NCBI GenBank assembly: GCA_903821875.1
Contig: CAIJMU010000063.1
Span: forward strand, 1-52,851
DNA: 52,851 bases
Reading direction: 5' to 3'
Source: an uncultured Spirochaetota bacterium
Lineage (GTDB): Bacteria > Spirochaetota > Spirochaetia > Treponematales > Rectinemataceae
Shown here piece by piece: positions 19,533-28,233 of this stretch; within the stretch, counting starts at the first letter, position 1, and each line of letters begins with the position of its first letter. The translations under genes were made by a program, and so were the position numbers. The notes below the pieces were generated by a model. It saw only the letters and a program-made list of their open reading frames with translations, had not been told where the DNA came from and did no database searches.

Positions 19533-20960
19533 TCACCTCGCCAGCCAGAGATCGATGTCAGCCAGGGCTGCCACCAGGTCGCGGAGGAGCCTGGCTCCAG
19601 GTGCGCCGTCTACCACCTGGTGGTCGAGGGTCAGGGAGAGCCCGATGGCGGGAGCGAAGGCCGTGGAACCATCGGCTCCGGCGAAGGGCTTGGGCAGGAT
19701 GGTCCCGACTCCCAGGACGCAGACTTCAGGCGTGTTGATGACGGGAGTGAAGTACTCCACGCCAAAGGAGCCGAGGTTGGAAACGGTAAAGGTCGAGCCA
19801 GCCAGTTCGTCGGGACTGGCCTTGCCCTCGATGCAGGCTGTCGCAAGGCGCTTGGCCTCAAAGGAAATCTGGCCAAGGCTGAGGATGTCCGCATTTCTTA
19901 TAACTGGTACCATCAGGCCCCGCGGGGTGTCGACAGCGAGGCCGAGATGGACGCGCTCGAAGGTCCTCACGCTGTCGCCGACCTTCAGGGAGTTGCAGTT
20001 GGGATGGTCGGCCAGGACGCGCGAGACGGCGAAGAGCACGAGGTCGCCGACAGTGACGCCGGAGAGGCCGAGGGAGGCAGGTGAGGATTTGAGGCGTGCG
20101 CGGAGGGCCTGGAGCCGCGTCGCGTTGGCTGATGCCTGGAGGGTATACTGTGCTGTCGTGCCCAGCGATTCCCTCATGCGTTCAGCTATGATCTTTCTAA
20201 TGCTCTTGATCGGAGTTTCGGTGAAGGGGCCGGGGAAAGCGGAACTGCCGGCTGCCGAGGCCTTGGCCGTAGCCGTGTCGCCTGTGGCCGACGCGGCAGG
20301 AGCGGATGCAGCGATATCTGCGAGCAGTGCGCGGCCCCCGGTGCCAGAACCACTTGCTGGAGCCAGGGCCCCGGCGCGGACAGCAGCCTGGGCGGCAGCC
20401 GAGAGTGGAGCCCTTCCCTCGAGGGCGCTGCGCACGTCACGCTCGATGACGCGGCCGCCAGGGCCGCTACCCGCGATGGAGGACGCGTTTACGGCTTCCT
20501 TGTCGGCGAGGGCGCGAGCCCGCGGGGAGACAGCGACGGCTGTCGCCAGGCCTTGGACCGGCTGACCCGCCGTGGCAGGTGCTGCAGCGGCTTGGGTCAG
20601 GGCCTGCCCCTGCGCTGCTGTCGTGGCTGCAGCCGGAGCCCCAGCCGAGGCTGCGGAAGGCGTGGATGCCGGGGTATTCGTCACAATTGCATCAAGTCCG
20701 GGAACTTTGCTCCAGTCCTCCCCCGCCTCTCCGATGACGGCAATGGGTTTGAGCACCGGGATGTCGTCGCCTTCACCCGCGAGGAGTTTGAGGACGGTTC
20801 CATCGAAGCCAGCGGGCACCTCGAAGACAGCCTTGTCGGTCTCGACCTCGCAGAGGACTGTCGCCGCCGAGACGTGGTCGCCTTCCTTGGCATGCCAGCC
20901 GACGAGGATGCAGGATTCTACTGTGTTGCCCTGCCGGGGCATCGTAACGATTTTCGCCAC
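19533..20960 (-). CDS. 2-oxoacid dehydrogenase E2, dihydrolipoamide acyltransferase
   Basis: A 475-residue E2. The N-terminal lipoyl domain carries VETDKAVFEVP, with the lysine that is lipoylated near residue 43. An Ala/Pro-rich linker leads to a peripheral subunit-binding domain (AVSPRARALADKEAVN and GPGGRVIERDV), and a second similar Gly-rich segment (SGTGGRALLADI) follows. The catalytic acyltransferase domain begins at about residue 245 and ends with DHQVVDGAPGARLL, which includes the active His and Asp. It starts at a GTG with GGAG six bases upstream. It is the first enzyme gene after the DeoR regulator. Confidence 0.92.
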   Translation of the reverse strand: MAKIVTMPRQGNTVESCILVGWHAKEGDHVSAATVLCEVETDKAVFEVPAGFDGTVLKLLAGEGDDIPVLKPIAVIGEAGEDWSKVPGLDAIVTNTPASTPSAASAGAPAAATTAAQGQALTQAAAAPATAGQPVQGLATAVAVSPRARALADKEAVNASSIAGSGPGGRVIERDVRSALEGRAPLSAAAQAAVRAGALAPASGSGTGGRALLADIAASAPAASATGDTATAKASAAGSSAFPGPFTETPIKSIRKIIAERMRESLGTTAQYTLQASANATRLQALRARLKSSPASLGLSGVTVGDLVLFAVSRVLADHPNCNSLKVGDSVRTFERVHLGLAVDTPRGLMVPVIRNADILSLGQISFEAKRLATACIEGKASPDELAGSTFTVSNLGSFGVEYFTPVINTPEVCVLGVGTILPKPFAGADGSTAFAPAIGLSLTLDHQVVDGAPGARLLRDLVAALADIDLWLAR

Positions 20961-20985
20961 TGGGGTCTCCTTGATGTTCGCGCGT

Positions 20986-21741
20986 TCACACGAGGCAGAG
21001 GTCGATGCCAGAGCCGCGGATTTCTGTCGCGGTGTCGGGGCTTAGGCCATCGTCCATTATGACATGGTCCATTTCCGAGAGGGGAAGGACGGATACAAAA
21101 CCGGTTCGTCCGTATTTTGATGAATCTGAGAGGAGGACCGAGGTCTCGGCACGGGAGACCATGGCCTTCACGATGGCCGCGCCCTCGGCGAGGCGGGCTG
21201 TCATGCCTCGCTCGAGGCTGAAACCGTCGGTGCCGACAAAGGCAAGTCGCACGTTATGGCGCGAGATGGCCTCGAGGGCGAGGGGGCCGACAAGGGATTC
21301 GGTGAGCCTGATGTATTCGCCACCGGTGATGGTGACGGAGAGGGAGGGATTGGCCCTCGCCCAGGTCATGACCAGGGTTGAGTTGGTGACGATGTGGACA
21401 TCGCGCTTTCCCGCGAGCTGGCGCACGACCATGGCTGCGGTTGTTCCCGCTTCTACCATTATATGGTCTCCATCCCGAACGAGGGCTGCTGCTGCCCTGG
21501 CTATACGGCCCTTTTCGACGCTCCGGTCACGGAGCCTTTCCAGCATGCTTGCATGGAAGGCTGGTGCCGCCCCTCCATGGGTACGCTCGAGGTAGCCGAG
21601 CTCCTCGAGGCTTTTGAGGTCAGAACGGATAGTAACCACCGAGACAGTCAGTTGCTCGGAAAGTCGCGTTACCGAAAGGCTCCCCTCGTGGGCGAGAAGG
21701 TCGAGGATGGCACGCGCGCGGTCTGACAAGACATCTTTCAT
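20986..21741 (-). CDS. DeoR/GlpR-family transcriptional regulator
   Basis: A 251-residue regulator from the ATG at 21741; an in-frame TTG at 21771 would add ten residues. The N-terminal DeoR winged helix reads RARAILDLLAHEGSLSVTRLSEQL then VVTIRSDLKSLEELGYLERTHGGA. The C-terminal sugar-phosphate sensor domain contains MVEAGTTAAMVVRQL and LAFVGTDGFSLERGMT. Members of this family usually repress and are relieved by a phosphorylated sugar. It is the first gene of the catabolic operon, 25 bases before E2, so autoregulation and control of the downstream genes are likely. Confidence 0.92.
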   Translation of the reverse strand: MKDVLSDRARAILDLLAHEGSLSVTRLSEQLTVSVVTIRSDLKSLEELGYLERTHGGAAPAFHASMLERLRDRSVEKGRIARAAAALVRDGDHIMVEAGTTAAMVVRQLAGKRDVHIVTNSTLVMTWARANPSLSVTITGGEYIRLTESLVGPLALEAISRHNVRLAFVGTDGFSLERGMTARLAEGAAIVKAMVSRAETSVLLSDSSKYGRTGFVSVLPLSEMDHVIMDDGLSPDTATEIRGSGIDLCLV

Positions 21742-21866
21742 CTGTTGATTGTCTTTCTCTTTCCTTTCCAAAGGCTTTCCAAACGCCTTCGATAGTAGCT
21801 CCGGTCAAAAAAAATGCGCAAGGGGGGAGGGGAGGGCCCAGGAGAAAGGATTTTTTCTTTTTTGCT

Positions 21867-21926
21867 TTGACAAATCCAGAAAACCGGGAAATGATGCATC
21901 GAAACGTTTACGCAAACGTTTCGATG
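21867..21926 (+). promoter_or_regulatory. Promoter and LacI operator of the LacI-ABC operon
   Basis: A perfect -35 box TTGACA at 21867-21872 is followed after 17 bases by AATGAT (4 of 6). Just downstream is an inverted repeat with 13-bp arms, 21897-21909 and 21914-21926, around the spacer ACGC. Each arm contains the self-complementary AAACGTTT, so two LacI-type sites sit side by side across the expected transcription start and just before the ribosome site. This layout fits autorepression by the regulator encoded at 21935. Confidence 0.8.
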
Positions 21927-21934
21927 GAGGATTT

Positions 21935-23020
21935 GTGGGAGCCAAAAAGGCATCCAACAAGAACGCGACGATCCAGGACGTAGCCGACAAGGCAGAAGTG
22001 TCCATCTCGACCGTCTCCCATGTCCTTAATAATACCCGCCATGTTGAAATTGACCGACGGGAGCGCGTGCTGGCCGCCATCGAGGAACTGGGCTACAAGC
22101 CGAACCTCCTTGCCAGGGGCTTGCGCGGTGCCGGATCGAAGACCATTGGCCTCATCATCTCCGATATTCGGGAAGAGTTTTTCGCTCACCTCACCAAATC
22201 CATTGAATCCGTCGCCAGCAAGCGTGGCTTCATGGTCATCCTCTGCGATGCCGAGGAAGATCCAGAGAAGGAAGCACGCTACATCGAGGTCCTCATCAAC
22301 AGGGGTGTGGACGGCATCATCCTGGCTCCCGTGGACAGGGGCAAGCCAGGCTTCCTGCCCGGGAAGGTAGGGGTTCCCATTGTCCTTGTTGACCGCAGGA
22401 TCGATGGCAGTTCCCTTGACTATGTCGGCATCGAGAATGCCCTCAGCGCGGCCGAAGCCACGAGGCACCTTGCCAGGGTGGGCAGGCGGAGAATCGGTTT
22501 CATCTGCCATGAGACCAGCATCTCTACCATGGCAGACAGGGTGGCGGGATTCAGGCTGGCCATGGCTGAGCTGGGGCTGGGCGTGGATCCAGAGGTTCTC
22601 GTCCTCGATTCCCGGGACTCCGGTGAGGATGAGAAGCTCAGGGGCTGGCTGGGGCAGCAACCGGGAGTCGACGCGGTGATCTGCGGCAATGCGAACCTCT
22701 GCTTCACCCTCCTTTCGGCCCTCGAGGAACTTGGCCTTTCCGTGCCCAAAGATATCGCAATTGTGTCATTCGACGACCATGAGTGTTTCCGTTTCCTCCG
22801 GGTTCCGATAACGGCGATCATCCAGCCCACGGAACTCATGGGGCAGACGGCGCTGGAGGTACTGCTATCCCGCATCGAGGGGCAGGGGGCCGAGCCCGGT
22901 TCCGCGATAGCCCTTCCCGCGCGCCTCATCGTGCGCGAGTCCTGCGGATCAGCTCGCAAGGAGGTGGCCATGACCGGAACCAGTGGTTCCTGGTTGCCGC
23001 AAAGGGTGGGGCTGCCATGA
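21935..23020 (+). CDS. LacI-family transcriptional regulator
   Basis: A 361-residue regulator. The DNA-binding head reads ATIQDVADKAEVSISTVSHVLNN with the hinge helix NLLARGLRG, followed by a periplasmic-binding-protein-like sugar domain (TIGLIISDIREEFFAHL, GVDGIILAPVD, VPIVLVDR, SFDDHECFRFLRVPITAI). I start it at the GTG at 21935, with GGAGG four bases upstream. A longer in-frame reading upstream would run through the operator palindrome and promoter, so it is not used. Its stop overlaps the ATPase start by four bases, so it is the first gene of the sugar transport operon and probably its local regulator. Confidence 0.92.
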   Translation: MGAKKASNKNATIQDVADKAEVSISTVSHVLNNTRHVEIDRRERVLAAIEELGYKPNLLARGLRGAGSKTIGLIISDIREEFFAHLTKSIESVASKRGFMVILCDAEEDPEKEARYIEVLINRGVDGIILAPVDRGKPGFLPGKVGVPIVLVDRRIDGSSLDYVGIENALSAAEATRHLARVGRRRIGFICHETSISTMADRVAGFRLAMAELGLGVDPEVLVLDSRDSGEDEKLRGWLGQQPGVDAVICGNANLCFTLLSALEELGLSVPKDIAIVSFDDHECFRFLRVPITAIIQPTELMGQTALEVLLSRIEGQGAEPGSAIALPARLIVRESCGSARKEVAMTGTSGSWLPQRVGLP

Positions 23021-24537
23021 GCCGGCAGATCCTATCGATGCGGCGGATCGACAAGCGCTTTACCGGGGTGCATGCCCTGCGCCAGGTGGATTTCGACCTC
23101 GAGGAGGCGGAGATCCACGCCCTCGTCGGCGAGAACGGTGCCGGGAAATCGACGCTTATGAAGATACTGATCGGGATCAATGCCCGGGACTCAGGCGAGA
23201 TCCACTATCTCGACCACCTGTTCAACCCGAGAAATCCCAAGCACGCGCTTGAGATGGGCATTGGCATCGTCCATCAGGAACTCAACATGATGGACCACCT
23301 TACGGTAGCCGAGAACATCTTCATCGGCCGCGAGTCCACGGGTTTCGGGGGTCTCCTCCTCGACAAGCGGGAGCAGGTCCGGCGCACCGAGAAGCTGTTC
23401 TCCCGGCTCAAGATGGACATCGATCCAACCCTGCCTTTGTCTCGCCTGTCCGTCGGCAAGCAGCAGATGGTGGAGATCGCGAAGGCTGTCTCGCACCGTC
23501 TCCGGATCCTCATCCTCGACGAGCCTACTGCAGCCCTCACCGACAACGAAATAGCCGAACTCTTCACCATCATGCGCGACCTGGCTTCGAAAGGCGTCGC
23601 CATGGTCCATATCTCCCACCGCCTCGACGAGATCCACCAGATCGCCAACCGGGTGACCGTCTTCCGTGATGGCGAGCGCGTCGACACCAAACGCACCTCC
23701 GAGGTGAGCAAGCAACAGATCATAAATATGATGGTCGGTCGTGTCATCTACGAGCAGCCCAAGAGCCACAGCGCGGTGCCGGCTGAAGCCCCGGTGGTAC
23801 TCCGCGTGGACAGGCTCAACGCGGGCAAGCTCGTGCGGGACGTGAGCTTCGAGCTTCACCAGGGCGAGATCCTCGGCGTGGCGGGACTCATGGGATCGGG
23901 ACGCACCGAGACTGCACGGGCCATCTTCGGCGCGGACGAGATCCAGAGCGGGACCATCGATGTGCGCGGCCGCAGGGCCCACATCGAATCGCCCGAGGAC
24001 GCCGTCAGGCACGGCATCGGCTATCTCTCGGAGGACCGCAAGCGCTACGGACTCGCGGTCAACCTGAGCGTCAAGGACAACATGGCCATGGCCACCTACG
24101 AGCGCTTTGAGAGCGGGCCCTTCGTCAATGCCAGGCGCCTCCGGGAAGTCGGCCAGGAATATGTTGACAAGCTCAGCATCCGCACGCCTTCCATCGAGCA
24201 GATCATCCGCAACCTTTCGGGTGGCAACCAGCAGAAAGTGGTCATCGCCAAGTGGCTCATTCGCAATTGCGACATCCTCATCTTCGATGAGCCGACCAGG
24301 GGCATAGACGTAGGCGCGAAAAGCGAGATCTACACCCTCATGAACGAACTGACCCGCGAGGGCAAGTCCATAATCATGATCTCCTCGGAGCTGCCCGAGA
24401 TCCTGCGCATGAGCGACCGCATCGTCGTCATGTGCGAGGGCAGGCTCACCGGAGAGATCCCAATCGAGAAGGCAAGCCAGGAAAGCATCATGGAACTAGC
24501 AACCATGGGGCGCCAGGCAGTCTTGAGCAGGAGTTGA
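23017..24537 (+). CDS. Ribose-type sugar ABC transporter, dual ATPase subunit
   Basis: A 506-residue protein with two ABC cassettes, as in RbsA and MglA. The first has Walker A GENGAGKST, LSVGKQQMVEIAKA in the signature position and ILILDEPTAAL as Walker B. The second has the degenerate P-loop GLMGSGRTETA, a full signature LSGGNQQKVVIAKW and LIFDEPTRGIDVG. The start ATG at 23017 overlaps the LacI stop (ATGA); a longer upstream frame is a shadow of lacI. Together with the next two genes it forms a complete sugar importer. Confidence 0.95.
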   Translation: MSRQILSMRRIDKRFTGVHALRQVDFDLEEAEIHALVGENGAGKSTLMKILIGINARDSGEIHYLDHLFNPRNPKHALEMGIGIVHQELNMMDHLTVAENIFIGRESTGFGGLLLDKREQVRRTEKLFSRLKMDIDPTLPLSRLSVGKQQMVEIAKAVSHRLRILILDEPTAALTDNEIAELFTIMRDLASKGVAMVHISHRLDEIHQIANRVTVFRDGERVDTKRTSEVSKQQIINMMVGRVIYEQPKSHSAVPAEAPVVLRVDRLNAGKLVRDVSFELHQGEILGVAGLMGSGRTETARAIFGADEIQSGTIDVRGRRAHIESPEDAVRHGIGYLSEDRKRYGLAVNLSVKDNMAMATYERFESGPFVNARRLREVGQEYVDKLSIRTPSIEQIIRNLSGGNQQKVVIAKWLIRNCDILIFDEPTRGIDVGAKSEIYTLMNELTREGKSIIMISSELPEILRMSDRIVVMCEGRLTGEIPIEKASQESIMELATMGRQAVLSRS

Positions 24538-24542
24538 CCAGA

Positions 24543-25796
24543 ATGGCAAACAGCAGCATTGATTCCGCCGCCTCGCGGCGCCTCATCGAGAACGTCTTGA
24601 AATGGGCCCTCGCGCCCGCAGCCCTGGTCATCCTCTACGTGTTCTTCGGCATCTTCGGGCGCAACTATTTCTCCTATCCCACCCTCGTCAACATCATCGA
24701 CTCGGCCTTTTACATCGGCTTCATCTCGATGGGCGTCACCTTTGTCATCATCTCGGGAGGGATCGACCTCTCGATAGGCACGGTGATGATGGCCGCCGCG
24801 ATCACGGGGGGGACTGCCCTCAAGCATGGTTTCCCGATGGTGCCCTCCCTTCTCCTCATCATCGTGGTCGGCACCCTCTTCGGCCTGCTCAACGGGCTCA
24901 TGGTCTCGCGGCTCAAGATGCCCCCCTTCATCGTAACCCTGGGTACTATGATGATATCGATGGGATTTGGCTCGATCATCTCGAACGTGTCGAGCGCTAC
25001 CTTCCCCATCCGGAACTCCCCGGGCGGCTGGTTCAAGAGCCTCTTCCTCTACCTCACACCCGATGGTGTGGGCATTCCCACTGGAGCCTTGCTGCTCGGC
25101 CTCGTCGCCGTGATCTGCCATGTCATGCTTTCCAACACCAAGCTCGGGCGCTACACCTACGCGATAGGCAGCAACATGGAAGCTGCCCGCCTCTCCGGCG
25201 TCGACGTGAAGAAGTGGCAGATGCTCGTGTATGTCATCGCCGGCGCCACGGCCGGCATCGGTGGTATTTCCTACGCGGCGATCTATACGACCGTGCTTCC
25301 CGCCCAGGGCCAGGGCTTCGAGCTCTATGCGATAGCGGCGGCGGTCATAGGTGGTACATCCCTTTCGGGAGGCGTTGGAACAATATGGGGCACCATCATC
25401 GGAGTCTTCATCATGTCGGTCCTCGCTACGGGACTTCCGGCCATGAACCTCGAGGCTCATTACCAGACCCTTTTTACTGGCCTCATCGTGATCGGGGCGG
25501 TCCTCCTGGACATGTACCGGAACCGGAAGGCAGCTGAAGTCAAGATCGACACGCCGGCCGATCTCTACAAGGCAGCGATGCTGAAGAAGATCGCGGGGCT
25601 CCGGGCCGAGGCGGCTGCAGGCAAGCAGGTCGATAAGGAAATCGCTTCTACCCAGGCAGAGTTGTCCCAGACCTTCACGAGGATGAAGAAGGAAGAAAGA
25701 ACCGAACTGGCCCGCATCAGGGCCGAGGAAAGAAAGGCCGACAGGGAGTTCGCGGAGATGCTCCGCCACAAGGAGCTCCCACGACAGAAGGAATAG
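24543..25796 (+). CDS. Ribose-type sugar ABC transporter permease with C-terminal coiled coil
   Basis: A 417-residue RbsC-like permease. About 330 residues are polytopic membrane protein with GVTFVIISGGIDLSIGTVM near residue 63, MPPFIVTLGTMMISMG near 128 and the cytoplasmic loop YAIGSNMEAARLSGVDVKK near 207, which contacts the ATPase. The last 80 or so residues are highly charged (Lys, Glu, Arg, Ala) and look like a cytoplasmic coiled coil, which ordinary RbsC proteins lack. The start at 24543 lies five bases after the ATPase stop, with AGGAG upstream. Confidence 0.92.
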   Translation: MANSSIDSAASRRLIENVLKWALAPAALVILYVFFGIFGRNYFSYPTLVNIIDSAFYIGFISMGVTFVIISGGIDLSIGTVMMAAAITGGTALKHGFPMVPSLLLIIVVGTLFGLLNGLMVSRLKMPPFIVTLGTMMISMGFGSIISNVSSATFPIRNSPGGWFKSLFLYLTPDGVGIPTGALLLGLVAVICHVMLSNTKLGRYTYAIGSNMEAARLSGVDVKKWQMLVYVIAGATAGIGGISYAAIYTTVLPAQGQGFELYAIAAAVIGGTSLSGGVGTIWGTIIGVFIMSVLATGLPAMNLEAHYQTLFTGLIVIGAVLLDMYRNRKAAEVKIDTPADLYKAAMLKKIAGLRAEAAAGKQVDKEIASTQAELSQTFTRMKKEERTELARIRAEERKADREFAEMLRHKELPRQKE

Positions 25797-25800
25797 CCGG

Positions 25801-25888
25801 GCCTGCCGGTCGGCAAGGCCAGCACTGGCGCTGGAATCCTGCCGGCATCCCGATTATGCAGGTTGAAAACCTCGGGCGTATGCCCGGG
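25801..25888 (+). promoter_or_regulatory. Two stem-loops between permease and binding-protein genes
   Basis: A stem pairing GCCTGCC with GGCAAGGC lies at 25801-25819 and a second, CTCGGGC with GCCCGGG around GTAT, at 25871-25888. Neither has a following T-run. Hairpins at this position often protect or separate the transcript of the highly expressed binding protein from that of the membrane genes; that role is inference. Confidence 0.4.
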
Positions 25889-25913
25889 GCAGAAAGAAAA
25901 AGAGGAGGAGTCC

Positions 25914-27014
25914 ATGAGAATCAATGGACGGAAAGGCTGGCTGGTACTCGCAGCCACGATCATCATGAGTCTGGGGCTTTCATCATTGGTAACAGCCCAG
26001 GCTAAGGCGCAACTCTACATTCCTGTAATCTCGAAGGGCTTCCAGCACCAGTTCTGGCAGGCGGTCAAGCAGGGCGCAGAGGCTGCGGCCAAGCAGTACG
26101 GCGTGCAGATCACCTTCGAGGGTCCGCCCACCGAGGCTGACATCCAGCCCCAGGTACAGATGCTGGTCAACGCGATGGCGAAGAGTCCCTCCGCGATCTG
26201 CCTCGCAGCCCTCGATACCAACTCTGTCATGGACCAGCTGAACCAGGCTGTCCAGCAGAATATCCCGATTATTGGCTTTGACTCCGGCGTCCAGAACGCG
26301 CCTGACGGCGCGATCTATGCCACCGCAGCCACGAACAGCTACAACGCCGCCGGTGTCGCCGCCGACGAGATGTACAAGGTCATCAAGGCCAAGCTCCAGG
26401 CCGCGACTGCAGCCAAGCCCGTCACGATCGTCGACTTCAACCAGGATGCCACCAGCCAGTCGGTCACCGATCGCGGCAAGGGCTTCCGTGACCAGATGAT
26501 CAAGCTCATTACGACCGATCTCAAGCGCCCCGCCTCCGACATCCGTGTCAAGGGGAACGCCGCCTACATCGGTCCCGATACCCCGACCAGTGGCAAGGCC
26601 ATCATCATCGACGTCGTCGTTCCGCCCTCGCCGAAGGACACTGACATGACCAACGCGGCCCAGGCCATGCTGAACCGTTTCAAGTCAGACAACATCGTCG
26701 GCATCTTCTGCTCGAACGAGGGAGCCTCCCGCGGCATCCTCTCCGCCACCAATGACGGCAGCGCCCTTCCGAAGCAGTACCCCGGCCTCGCGGTCATCGG
26801 CTTTGACGCTGGCAAGGCCCAGAAGGCCGCCGTCAAGGCGAAGTACTTCCTCGGCGCCATCACCCAGGACCCGGTGCAGATCGGCTTCAAGGCTGTCGAA
26901 CTCGCGGTCTTCGCGATCCAGGGCAAGCCTGTCCAGGACATCGATACCGGCGCCAAGTTCTACAACGCCGCCAACATGGACCAGGCTGTTTTCAAGCCCC
27001 TTCTCTACGATTGA
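25914..27014 (+). CDS. Sugar ABC transporter substrate-binding protein
   Basis: A 366-residue exported binding protein of the type 1 periplasmic fold. The ATG at 25914 follows a strong GAGGAGGAG and opens a signal peptide (MRINGRKGWLVLAATIIMSLGLSS) ending near AQA. The mature part has ISKGFQHQFWQAVKQGAEAAAKQYGVQITFEGP, then IPIIGFDSGV and GLAVIGFDAGKAQKAA, typical of RbsB/MglB relatives. It completes the importer with the ATPase and permease genes upstream. The cognate sugar is not evident from sequence; the operon also contains a PfkB kinase downstream. Confidence 0.93.
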   Translation: MRINGRKGWLVLAATIIMSLGLSSLVTAQAKAQLYIPVISKGFQHQFWQAVKQGAEAAAKQYGVQITFEGPPTEADIQPQVQMLVNAMAKSPSAICLAALDTNSVMDQLNQAVQQNIPIIGFDSGVQNAPDGAIYATAATNSYNAAGVAADEMYKVIKAKLQAATAAKPVTIVDFNQDATSQSVTDRGKGFRDQMIKLITTDLKRPASDIRVKGNAAYIGPDTPTSGKAIIIDVVVPPSPKDTDMTNAAQAMLNRFKSDNIVGIFCSNEGASRGILSATNDGSALPKQYPGLAVIGFDAGKAQKAAVKAKYFLGAITQDPVQIGFKAVELAVFAIQGKPVQDIDTGAKFYNAANMDQAVFKPLLYD

Positions 27015-27087
27015 GATAAGGCTGGAAGAGCGCAGGCGCAGGCACACCCACCCGACAATTCCGTCGGGCAGGCGGGCATGATACGCA

Positions 27088-27116
27088 GGGGGCCAGCCGG
27101 AAGGCGGGCCCCCTTT
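27088..27116 (+). terminator. Intrinsic terminator after the sugar-binding protein gene
   Basis: GGGGGCC (27088-27094) and GGCCCCC (27107-27113) form a strong stem followed by TTT. A weaker stem, CCCGAC with GTCGGG, lies just before it near 27051-27067. The terminator would separate the ABC operon from the kinase gene at 27193. Confidence 0.65.
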
Positions 27117-27192
27117 CCAAATCTCCCGCTTGAAGTACCTAATTGTGTGTAATGGTCCGATCGTTCTATTTCCTATCCACTGGAGGTTTTCA

Positions 27193-28200
27193 ATGATCGC
27201 ATGCCTGGGCGAAGCCCTTTTCGACATGGTTCCAATCGGAAACCCAGGTGGCGCGGCAGCCCCCGTTTCCGTATCCCCAGGCCCGGTGGCCCCTAGCCCT
27301 CCGGCTCCCCTCCTCTCCTTCGCTGCCCGGCCCGGAGGCTGCCCCTATACTTCGGCGATAGCCGCTGCCCGTCTGGGCGCAGCGACCAGCTTTCTCGGCC
27401 GGATAGGGACGGACTTCCTCGGGGAGATCCTCGTGAAGCGGCTTGCGGACAATGGAGTAGATACCTCTTTGGTGGCCCGGCGCGAGGGACAGAGCACCCT
27501 GGCCTTCGTGAAGCGCGAAGCCGACGGGAGCGCACGCTATGCATTTTATTCCAGGGGAGCGGCTGATACTTCCCTGGAGGCCGGCGACCTCCCATCCAGG
27601 CTGGGGCCAGAGGTAGTCTTCCTCCTAGTTGGTTCGATTTCTCTCGCCCAGGAACCCTCGGGCTCGACCATCGAGGCCTTTGTTTCCCGCGAAGCCTCCA
27701 GAGTCCTTTTGTCCATTGACCCGAACGCGAGGCCGGGGCTCTTCGGCAATGACGATGCATGGAGAGCCCGCCTGCTCCGGATGATTCCCCATGCGGCCAT
27801 CCTCCGACTCTCGGACGAGGACCTGTCCTGGCTTTGCCCGGCACAAGAGCCGGAAGCGGCTATCGCGGACTTCCTGTCCACGGGCCCAGAGCTCGTCCTG
27901 CTGACCCGCGGTGTCTCCGGCTCGGAACTCCACAGAAAGCTCGGAGTGCTTAGGGTCAAGGCAGTCCCGGTCGAAGTGGTGGATACGATCGCTGCTGGGG
28001 ATACCTTCCACGCGGCCTTCCTCGCCTCCCTCCTTGAATCCGGCGTCCGCGATCGGGCCAGCCTTCGAGCCCTCGATGAGAGCCAGCTCCGTAGGGCCCT
28101 GGAGAGGGCCGGAGCTGCCGCAGCCATGGACTGCCTCCGCGTCGGGGCTGAGCCGCCCACCGCGGTCGAACTCGCAGCCTTTATGGCAGGCCGGAAGTGA
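27193..28200 (+). CDS. PfkB-family sugar kinase (fructokinase-like)
   Basis: A 335-residue ribokinase/PfkB kinase. The start ATG at 27193 has TGGAGG six bases upstream. It opens MIACLGEALFDMVPIG, has the signature 1 region GGCPYTSAIAAARLGAATSFLGRIGTDFLG near residue 55 and signature 2 VDTIAAGDTFHAAFLASLL near 265, where the catalytic Asp lies in AAGD (usually GAGD). A Pro/Ala-rich insertion near residues 20-50 is atypical. It probably phosphorylates the sugar imported by the adjacent ABC system, or a ketose made from it; the exact substrate is uncertain. Confidence 0.88.
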   Translation: MIACLGEALFDMVPIGNPGGAAAPVSVSPGPVAPSPPAPLLSFAARPGGCPYTSAIAAARLGAATSFLGRIGTDFLGEILVKRLADNGVDTSLVARREGQSTLAFVKREADGSARYAFYSRGAADTSLEAGDLPSRLGPEVVFLLVGSISLAQEPSGSTIEAFVSREASRVLLSIDPNARPGLFGNDDAWRARLLRMIPHAAILRLSDEDLSWLCPAQEPEAAIADFLSTGPELVLLTRGVSGSELHRKLGVLRVKAVPVEVVDTIAAGDTFHAAFLASLLESGVRDRASLRALDESQLRRALERAGAAAAMDCLRVGAEPPTAVELAAFMAGRK

Positions 28201-28233
28201 GGGCACCTGACCAGCCTGCGGGTCGCCACCGGA

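Noticed and set aside
21749-21934. N-terminal extension of the LacI regulator from 21749
   Set aside because: It would translate through the promoter and operator, and LacI heads start within about ten residues of the helix-turn-helix.
24330-25769. A 479-codon minus-strand frame opposite the sugar permease
   Set aside because: Composition is His/Asp/Glu-rich antisense of a membrane protein, with no motif or ribosome site.
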